A stretch of 28,448 nucleotides of DNA from contig JBLIKP010000022.1 of assembly GCA_047635375.1 (NCBI GenBank), positions 1 to 28,448 on the forward strand, read 5' to 3'. The stretch comes from JBLIKP01 sp047635375 (GTDB lineage: Bacteria; Bacteroidota; Bacteroidia; Sphingobacteriales; Sphingobacteriaceae). Shown here piece after piece: positions 24,032-28,448 of the stretch. The first letter of the stretch is position 1; the number at the start of each line of letters is the position of its first letter. Under the pieces are notes generated by a model. That model did not search any database. It was not told where the DNA came from and saw nothing but the letters and a program-made list of their open reading frames with translations. The position numbers were made by a program, and so were the translations under genes.

Positions 24032-24204
24032 CGGGCAAGCCCGCTTTTTTCATTGGAAAAAAATGCAAAAAAATCTTACCCTGTCCGTCTGGTTTCTAAA
24101 ATGTTTTCGGAGGAAAATAGGATTATATCAAAGTAAGGTTTTTTTAAAACAGACAGGGGTTTATGAAGTGAAACACATGCCGCTCGTTTAGTAGGGCTTG
24201 CCCG
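24032..24204. repeat. Inverted repeat GGGCAAGCCC flanking structured repeat copy 1
   Basis: CGGGCAAGCCCG at 24032-24043 and GGGCTTGCCCG at 24194-24204 are inverted copies. Each is itself nearly self-complementary. They enclose the first 80-bp repeat symmetrically enough to allow a long-range hairpin. Confidence 0.5.
24079..24158 (+). repeat. Structured direct repeat, copy 1
   Basis: An 80-bp unit with ends CCCTGTC...GACAGGG that pair with each other. The inside (CGTCTGGTTTCT... to ...TTTTTTTAAAAC) matches copy 2 with about 10 mismatches in 65 positions plus a T-run length difference. Confidence 0.65.
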
Positions 24205-24254
24205 ACGGATAGTCAAGATTGTTAGAAAGACAACAAGATTTTATGTAGAGGATA

Positions 24255-24533
24255 TTATAATAATGAACAAAGAAATCCGGCGGAGGAACCCGTTTTTAAT
24301 AAAATAGATTTCAACTTTTTTTTACCTCCAGCAGATTTATAATATTTCTCTTTTTTTCTTGCAGAAGGATAATCAGCATGGGTTTCTGAATAAATTAATT
24401 CCCAAGGAATGTGTCCTTTAGTAAATTTTGACTTGCCAGCATTGTGTTGTAATAGCCGGTCGGCTGGATTTTTAGAAATCCCAACGTAATAAATTCTTGA
24501 ATGCAGACTGAATAATGCGTAAACCGAAACCAT
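24255..24533 (-). CDS. GIY-YIG domain nuclease-like protein
   Basis: A 92-residue single-domain GIY-YIG protein. MVSVYALFSLHSRIYYVGIS gives the paired motifs (here VYA and YVG). NPADRLLQHNAGK has the conserved Arg (Arg26). WELIYSETHADYPSARKKEK and YYKSAGGKKKLKS complete the small UvrC/URI-like fold. The family cleaves DNA; stand-alone copies are common in Bacteroidota and often sit next to tRNA or rRNA genes. It lies midway between the two structured repeats and upstream (by transcription order downstream) of tRNA-Glu. A role in repeat mobility is only an inference. Confidence 0.82.
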   Translation of the reverse strand: MVSVYALFSLHSRIYYVGISKNPADRLLQHNAGKSKFTKGHIPWELIYSETHADYPSARKKEKYYKSAGGKKKLKSILLKTGSSAGFLCSLL

Positions 24534-24616
24534 ACATTAAATTAAACAAATGTGTTGTATTAAACAATCCATAATTTATAATCTTTTTAAGGAAAGTCCA
24601 AAACCAATAGTGGGAG

Positions 24617-24696
24617 TCTCGCCCGTCTGGTTTCTGAAATTTTTTCGATAGAAAATAAGATTATTTCGAAGTAATATTTTTTTTTAAAACGGCGAG
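24617..24696 (+). repeat. Structured direct repeat, copy 2
   Basis: The same orientation as copy 1. The ends are CTCGCC...GGCGAG, different in sequence from copy 1 but again complementary. The core is conserved. The unit lies 83 nt from the GIY-YIG start codon and 64 nt from the tRNA-Glu 3' end. Confidence 0.65.
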
Positions 24697-24724
24697 GAAA
24701 CCCTTTGTTTAATTGAAAAAAAGG

Positions 24725-24755
24725 CAAAAAAAAGGACCATCTTTCGATGATCCTT
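24725..24755 (-). terminator. tRNA-Glu terminator
   Basis: On the minus strand AAGGATCATC-GAAA-GATGGTCCTT forms a 10-bp stem (one G-U pair) with a GAAA tetraloop, followed by eight T. It lies 5 nt past the mature tRNA end. Its distal arm is duplicated at 23926-23945. Confidence 0.85.
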
Positions 24756-24760
24756 GTTCG

Positions 24761-24832
24761 CAGCCCGTAGGGGAATCGAACCCCTGTTACATGGATGAAA
24801 ACCATGCGTCCTAACCCCTAGACGAACGGGCC
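24761..24832 (-). tRNA. tRNA-Glu (anticodon UUC)
   Basis: A 72-nt cloverleaf. The acceptor stem is GGCCCGT/ACGGGCT with discriminator G. The D arm is TCTAGGGGTTAGGA, the anticodon stem CATGG/CCATG with loop TTTTCAT (anticodon TTC), and the T arm AGGGGTTCGATTCCCCT. CCA is not encoded. Body text closely matches bacterial tRNA-Glu. It decodes GAA/GAG. Confidence 0.95.
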
Positions 24833-24872
24833 ATTGTTGTTTTGCAGTGACGTTTCCGTCCCAATTGCGATG

Positions 24873-24880
24873 CAAAGATA
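24873..24880 (-). promoter_or_regulatory. Putative -7 element for tRNA-Glu
   Basis: The minus strand reads TATCTTTG, an exact TAnnTTTG, 40 nt before the mature tRNA 5' end. No clear -33 TTG was found at the usual distance. Confidence 0.55.
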
Positions 24881-25073
24881 AGTGAACTTTTTATTCTTGG
24901 AAATACTTTTGGCAAAAAAAATCATTTATTTTTCCAATCAGCGCTTGATTTGTGCCATAGGGGTATAGTTCTCAATGGCTTAAAGCCGAAAAAATAATTC
25001 ACATTTTTTTTCATTTTTTCATCTCTAAAATATAAAATAGGCAGGTGCTGCATGTATTTCGGCTAAAAAGCCT

Positions 25074-25081
25074 TATTTTTG
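25074..25081 (+). promoter_or_regulatory. Putative -7 element for gapA
   Basis: TATTTTTG matches TAnnTTTG and ends 20 nt before the gapA ATG. It overlaps the edge of a short GGCT-AAAA-AGCC inverted repeat at 25061-25072, which could be an operator. The upstream ATG at 25045 would precede this promoter, supporting the start at 25102. Confidence 0.5.
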
Positions 25082-25101
25082 TGCAAATTTTTTTCCCAAA
25101 A

Positions 25102-26106
25102 ATGCAGTCAATCAGAGTCGCTATCAACGGATTCGGTCGTATAGGCCGAAATACATTGAGAGTTCTTTTACAAGAACCCGGTGTTAAGGTGGTAGGTATT
25201 AATGATCTCGCCGATTGCCGAACGCTTGCACACCTTTTTAAGTACGATTCAGTGCATGGTGTGATGAAAGAGGACGTTGTGGAGAAAGATGGGTGCTTGC
25301 TCGTTAATGACGTTCAAATCCCCTTCTATAGCCAGGCTGATATTGCCAAGCTTCCATGGGGAGATTTAAATGTTGACGTCGTGATTGAGTCGACAGGGAA
25401 ATTCACCACCAAAGCATTAAGCCAAGGACACCTTTCGGCAGGTGCGAAAAAAGTCATTATTTCGGCTCCAGCGAAAGATGAAATCCCAACAGTTTGTATG
25501 GGAATTAATGAGGAAGTTATTGGGCCTAACGATTTGATAATATCAAACGCTAGTTGTACCACCAATAATGTGGCGCCTTTGGTTAAAATCATCGACGAAA
25601 ACTGGGGAATAGTTGGTGGGTACATCACTACGATTCACAGTTATACTGGAGATCAACGGTTGCATGACCAACCACATAAGGATTTACGTCGTGCTCGAGC
25701 TGCCGCCGAATCTATAATCCCAACTACTACGGGAGCGGCGAAAGCTATCACGAATATTTTCCCTCATTTAAAAGGCCATTTAGGTGGTGCCGGAATTAGG
25801 GTGCCAGTTCCTAACGGATCCCTTACCGATTTTACATGCACAGTAAAACGTGTTCCAAAATCAATCGAAGAAGTAAATAAAGCATTTGAAAATGCGTCGA
25901 ATGCCCAATTAAAAGGTATTCTAGAATATACTGATGTCCCAATTGTAAGTAAAGATGTTGTAGGAAATCCACACAGTTGTGTGCTTGATTCTTTGCTAAC
26001 CTCTATAGTAGGCGACATGGTAAAGGTAGTGGGTTGGTACGACAACGAAATGGGGTACTCCAACCGATTAAAAGATTTAATAATAAAGTTAAGAAGCTAT
26101 TTATAA
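25102..26106 (+). CDS. gapA: Glyceraldehyde-3-phosphate dehydrogenase, type I
   Basis: A 334-residue glycolytic enzyme converting glyceraldehyde-3-phosphate, NAD+ and phosphate to 1,3-bisphosphoglycerate. The nucleotide-binding loop is INGFGRIGRNTLR (residues 8-20). Asp35 in VGINDL favours NAD. The catalytic SNASCTTNN places Cys152. HSYTGDQRLHDQPHKDLRRA, the PTTTGAAKA phosphate site and WYDNEMGYSNR near the C-terminus are all intact. I chose the ATG at 25102 because family members start MxxIRVAINGFGRIGR and a promoter box lies just upstream. It is followed 16 nt later by a GNAT gene and then pgk, a linked lower-glycolysis set. Confidence 0.96.
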   Translation: MQSIRVAINGFGRIGRNTLRVLLQEPGVKVVGINDLADCRTLAHLFKYDSVHGVMKEDVVEKDGCLLVNDVQIPFYSQADIAKLPWGDLNVDVVIESTGKFTTKALSQGHLSAGAKKVIISAPAKDEIPTVCMGINEEVIGPNDLIISNASCTTNNVAPLVKIIDENWGIVGGYITTIHSYTGDQRLHDQPHKDLRRARAAAESIIPTTTGAAKAITNIFPHLKGHLGGAGIRVPVPNGSLTDFTCTVKRVPKSIEEVNKAFENASNAQLKGILEYTDVPIVSKDVVGNPHSCVLDSLLTSIVGDMVKVVGWYDNEMGYSNRLKDLIIKLRSYL

Positions 26107-26122
26107 ACCCAAGATAAGATCA

Positions 26123-26563
26123 ATGGTAAAAGAAGTAAAACCAGAAGAATTGTTGCAACTTCGTCATGAAGTTATTAGGCCAAATCTACCTTTAGAAAAG
26201 GCTGTATTTCCAACAGATTCATTAACTGACAGTATCCATATTGGATACTTTCATAATGATGAGCTGGTAGCAGGAGGTTCTTTCCACAGAGAGACCTACC
26301 AAAACGATCAAGGATTAGGATTTCGCCTACGCGGACTAGCCTGCAAATTTGAGCACAGAAGAGAAGGGTATTGTTCTGCAATTATGGACATGGCGCTGGA
26401 AATGCTTAAGGAAAGAGAAGTGGAGTATATTTGGGGGAATGCGAGAAGATCTTCTTACAAATTTTTCGAAAAATACACGCTAAAGTACCTAAGTAAAGAA
26501 TTTGAAATTGAAGGAATTGGCCTGCATCGTGTAATGATGTATAAATTTCCTAAAGAAGATTAA
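26123..26563 (+). CDS. GNAT family N-acetyltransferase
   Basis: A 146-residue protein of the GNAT acyl-CoA transferase fold. YFHNDELVAGGSFHRE forms the central strands. GFRLRGLACKFEHRREGYCS corresponds to motif A, the CoA-pyrophosphate loop (R-R-E-G-Y-C variant of Q/RxxGxG/A). SSYKFFEKYTLKYLSKEFE is the conserved FYxxxGF-like end. The acceptor is unknown. It sits between gapA and pgk in one apparent operon and is closed by its own terminator. Confidence 0.8.
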   Translation: MVKEVKPEELLQLRHEVIRPNLPLEKAVFPTDSLTDSIHIGYFHNDELVAGGSFHRETYQNDQGLGFRLRGLACKFEHRREGYCSAIMDMALEMLKEREVEYIWGNARRSSYKFFEKYTLKYLSKEFEIEGIGLHRVMMYKFPKED

Positions 26564-26569
26564 TTTATT

Positions 26570-26609
26570 AACTGGCCGGCATGATTTGTCGGCCAGTTTT
26601 CGTTTTTTT
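26570..26609 (+). terminator. Terminator between the GNAT gene and pgk
   Basis: AACTGGCCG (26570-26578) pairs with CGGCCAGTT (26590-26598) over an 11-nt loop and is followed by TTCGTTTTTTT. It ends the gapA-GNAT transcript. Since pgk starts two bases after it, pgk either relies on read-through or has a promoter inside this region. Confidence 0.8.
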
Positions 26610-26611
26610 CA

Positions 26612-27802
26612 ATGATTACAATAGATAATTTTAACTTTTCTGGAAAGAAGGTGTTAGTCCGCGTAGATTTCAATGTTCCGTTGAACGAAAAATTTGAAAT
26701 CACTGATGACAAAAGGATTCAGGCCGCTTTGCCTACTCTTAATAAACTGTTGAACGACGGTGCTAGCATTATACTAATGTCCCATTTAGGTCGTCCAAAA
26801 GATGGTCCAGAAACTAAATTTTCCCTTAAGCAAATCGTTTCACACCTTAGTAATTGTTTAGGAACCAACGTCGGTTTCGCTGATGATTGTATGGGAGATA
26901 ACGCGGCCAGTATGGCATCGGCTTTAAGCCCAGGTCAAGTTTTACTACTTGAAAACTTGAGGTTCTATTCACAGGAAACCAAAGGAGGAGATGCGTTTGT
27001 TGCGCGTTTAGCATCCTACGGCAATTTTTATGTAAATGATGCTTTCGGGACTGCTCACCGTGCACATGCTTCTACAGCATTAATAGCTGATCATTTTAAT
27101 GGAGCAAAGTGTTTTGGTTACCTGATGGCAAGCGAATTGAATAATGCCCAAATGGTAATGGAAGCCACCCAGCGCCCAATTACTGCGGTAATGGGTGGAG
27201 CCAAGGTTTCTGATAAAATTCAGATAATTAAAAACTTGATGGACAAGGTTGATAACATCATTATTGGTGGTGGTATGGCCTATACTTTTGCTAAAGCTCA
27301 AGGCGGAAGCATTGGTAATTCCTTAGTCGAAAATGATAAACTTGAACTTGCCAAAGAGCTTATTTCCTTGGCGAAAATCAAGGGCGTTAATTTAGCATTG
27401 CCTGTAGATTCGCTTGTCGCGGATGCTTTCTCAAATGAGGCAAATACAGCGCAGGCTAATAATGATTCGATCCAAGACGGATGGATGGGACTTGATATAG
27501 GGCCAGAGAGCATTAAGTCATTTAAATCAATTATCGCCGAATCAAAAATCATCCTTTGGAATGGTCCAATGGGCGTTTTTGAAATGTCAAAATTTGAAAA
27601 GGGTACCAAGTCTGTTGGGGAAGCCATTGTTGAAGCAACAAAAAATGGCGCTTATTCTTTAATTGGTGGGGGTGATTCTGCCGCTGCCGTTGCAAAGTTT
27701 AACATGCAAAACGATGTGAGTTATGTAAGTACCGGAGGTGGTGCTCTTCTTGAATATTTAGAAGGGAAAGTCCTTCCAGGAGTTGCGGCAATTATGAAAT
27801 AA
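26612..27802 (+). CDS. pgk: Phosphoglycerate kinase
   Basis: A 396-residue enzyme that transfers phosphate from 1,3-bisphosphoglycerate to ADP, producing ATP. VLVRVDFNVPLNE near the N-terminus, MSHLGRPKDGPE, LLLENLRFYSQETKGG and NDAFGTAHRAHASTA belong to the substrate domain. VMGGAKVSDKIQIIKNLMD, NGPMGVFEM and GGGDSAAAV form the nucleotide domain. All hallmark segments are present and the length is standard. Confidence 0.97.
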   Translation: MITIDNFNFSGKKVLVRVDFNVPLNEKFEITDDKRIQAALPTLNKLLNDGASIILMSHLGRPKDGPETKFSLKQIVSHLSNCLGTNVGFADDCMGDNAASMASALSPGQVLLLENLRFYSQETKGGDAFVARLASYGNFYVNDAFGTAHRAHASTALIADHFNGAKCFGYLMASELNNAQMVMEATQRPITAVMGGAKVSDKIQIIKNLMDKVDNIIIGGGMAYTFAKAQGGSIGNSLVENDKLELAKELISLAKIKGVNLALPVDSLVADAFSNEANTAQANNDSIQDGWMGLDIGPESIKSFKSIIAESKIILWNGPMGVFEMSKFEKGTKSVGEAIVEATKNGAYSLIGGGDSAAAVAKFNMQNDVSYVSTGGGALLEYLEGKVLPGVAAIMK

Positions 27803-27823
27803 TAATTTTTTAATAGAAAATGT

Positions 27824-27858
27824 AAATCCTCAGCACCTAGTGTTGGGGATTTTTTTTG
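27824..27858 (+). terminator. Terminator after pgk
   Basis: AAATCCTCAGCAC (27824-27836) and GTGTTGGGGATTT (27840-27852) form a 13-bp stem with G-U pairs and a CTA loop, followed by a run of T. Confidence 0.82.
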
Positions 27859-28013
27859 TTCATTTTAAAAATGAGATAAGCTTATTGAAGGTTAAAATTC
27901 AACCCTTGGAACGGAATGAACATCTCTTTAAAAAAACACAAATTTGTTGCAGGTTAAATACTAAAATTATCTTGGTGAAATGTTTTAAATCAATGAATTT
28001 TAAATATTACTCT

Positions 28014-28033
28014 TGTTTTATAGGGGTCAAAAC
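28014..28033 (+). repeat. 20-nt dispersed direct repeat, copy 2
   Basis: It is identical to 23754-23773. It sits exactly where the readable response-regulator sequence begins and may mark a recombination boundary. Confidence 0.6.
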
Positions 28034-28448
28034 ACCAGGTATGAGTGGTATTCAAGGAATCCCTTTAATAAAGTCCAAATTCCCTGACTGTGATGTAGTG
28101 ATGCAAACAATTCATTCTGATAATGAAAGAATTTTTGCGGCGCTTTGTGCTGGGGCGATTGGTTATTTTTAAAAAAACGAGCCTCTATTAAAAATCAAGG
28201 AAGGGCTTTTGTCTATTAGATTGGGAGGTGCTCCAATGTCTCCCGCCATCGCACGTAAAGTAATTACTCACTTTAGACCTCAAAAAAAAGGATTAACCAC
28301 ACAGGTGTTAACACCAAAGGAATTAGAAGTGGTAACGGGGTTAGTGGATGGTAAGCTTATCGCAAGTAGATTAGCTGTTAGCATTGATGCCGTTAGGGCC
28401 CACATCCGTAATATATACTTCAAGTTACAAGTAAACAGTAAGGCTGAA
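28014..28448 (+). pseudogene. Decayed LuxR/NarL-type response regulator (truncated at both ends)
   Basis: The readable frame starts CFIGVKTPGMSGIQGIP, the receiver segment where a D-x-x-x-P-G-(M)-S-G block is normal. The phospho-acceptor Asp position reads Gly. It continues DVVMQTIHSDNERIFAALCA and GAIGYF, then an in-frame TAA (28170-28172, TTA expected). Next come KNEPLLKIKEGLLSIRLGGA and PMSPAIARKVITHF, and the HTH LTPKELEVVTGLVDGKLIAS, RLAVSIDAVRAHIRNIYFKL. About three residues seem lost in the HTH (DGK-LIASRL instead of DGxSYKxIAxxL). The first half of the receiver domain (with the DD acidic pair) is absent upstream. The gene runs off the window. Confidence 0.72.

Larger units (their letters stand above)
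23403..24254. other. 852-nt non-coding, repeat-bearing stretch
   Basis: No convincing gene is present. A 71-codon plus-strand frame at 23630-23845 has no family-like features. The minus strand around 23580-23850 shows short protein-like stretches (for example VVSWIRAAEKRDEAELKHF) broken by stops, perhaps an unrecognisable old gene. The right half carries the 20-nt copy of the tRNA-Glu terminator arm, an inverted repeat of GGGCAAGCCC and the first structured repeat, each listed separately. Confidence 0.6.

Noticed and set aside
24587..24875. Two minus-strand frames of 63-72 codons across tRNA-Glu
   Set aside because: They are translations of the tRNA and its flanks (text such as VTGVRFPYGL), not genes.
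25061..25072. GGCT-AAAA-AGCC as a terminator before gapA
   Set aside because: The stem is only 4 bp and overlaps the presumed promoter, so an operator or chance is more likely.
1..28448. CRISPR arrays, rRNA genes, riboswitches or complete insertion sequences
   Set aside because: No regularly spaced repeats, rRNA text, known aptamer text or intact transposase was seen on either strand.

Overview
The window comes from a chromosome of the phylum Bacteroidota, probably a Flavobacteriales-like lineage. Several features support this. The run parA-parB-DUF5683-dapB-lepB is a typical Bacteroidota gene order. There is a large TonB-dependent receptor with an N-terminal carboxypeptidase-regulatory-like domain, a TlpA-type thioredoxin lipid/periplasm protein, and a DUF5683 protein. 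Promoter-like boxes match the phylum's TAnnTTTG -7 element, starts lack Shine-Dalgarno sequences, and the DNA is AT-rich. No rRNA operon, CRISPR array or recognisable complete insertion sequence was seen. One tRNA-Glu(UUC) is present.

Layout. 1-777 (minus): the N-terminal part of a secreted beta-propeller-like protein, preceded by a small pinensin-type (class I lanthipeptide-like) precursor ORF whose start is damaged. 870-5036 (minus): a tightly packed housekeeping operon for chromosome segregation (ParA, ParB), a membrane DUF5683 protein, lysine/cell-wall precursor synthesis (DapB) and signal peptidase I (LepB), closed by a strong terminator. 5225-9201: an NADPH-dependent FMN reductase-like protein, a signal-peptide-less BtuF-like binding protein divergent from a peptide-type ABC substrate-binding lipoprotein (sharing a palindromic promoter), and a TerC membrane protein. 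9295-10704: two convergent genes, both decayed (a ClpP-fold lipoprotein and an alpha/beta-hydrolase lipoprotein). 10756-14728: a small A/B-barrel protein, a methyltransferase, a TlpA-like protein and a bestrophin channel. 14846-16893: a chimeric relic of a metallo-beta-lactamase and a haloalkane dehalogenase, then a small redox-looking group (DoxX-like membrane protein, Crp/Fnr regulator, tandem CDGSH iron-sulfur protein). Two 16-bp FNR-like palindromes lie in front of DoxX and CDGSH. 16982-23402: sodium/solute symporter, 2OG-Fe(II) oxygenase, cysteine-cluster protein, methyltransferase and TonB-dependent receptor. 23403-24832: a repeat-rich region around a GIY-YIG nuclease ORF next to tRNA-Glu. 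25102-27802: glycolytic gapA - GNAT acetyltransferase - pgk. 28014-28448: a decayed LuxR-type response regulator running off the window.

The main points for a second look are these: (i) the CTTAAT-N4-ATTAA palindromes beside a Crp/Fnr gene; (ii) a GIY-YIG ORF flanked by two about 80-bp direct repeats whose closing stems differ in sequence but stay complementary, all inside a 20-nt duplication of the tRNA-Glu terminator arm; (iii) the lanthipeptide-like precursor; (iv) the clustering of disabling lesions in accessory genes while about 16 kb of core genes is intact.
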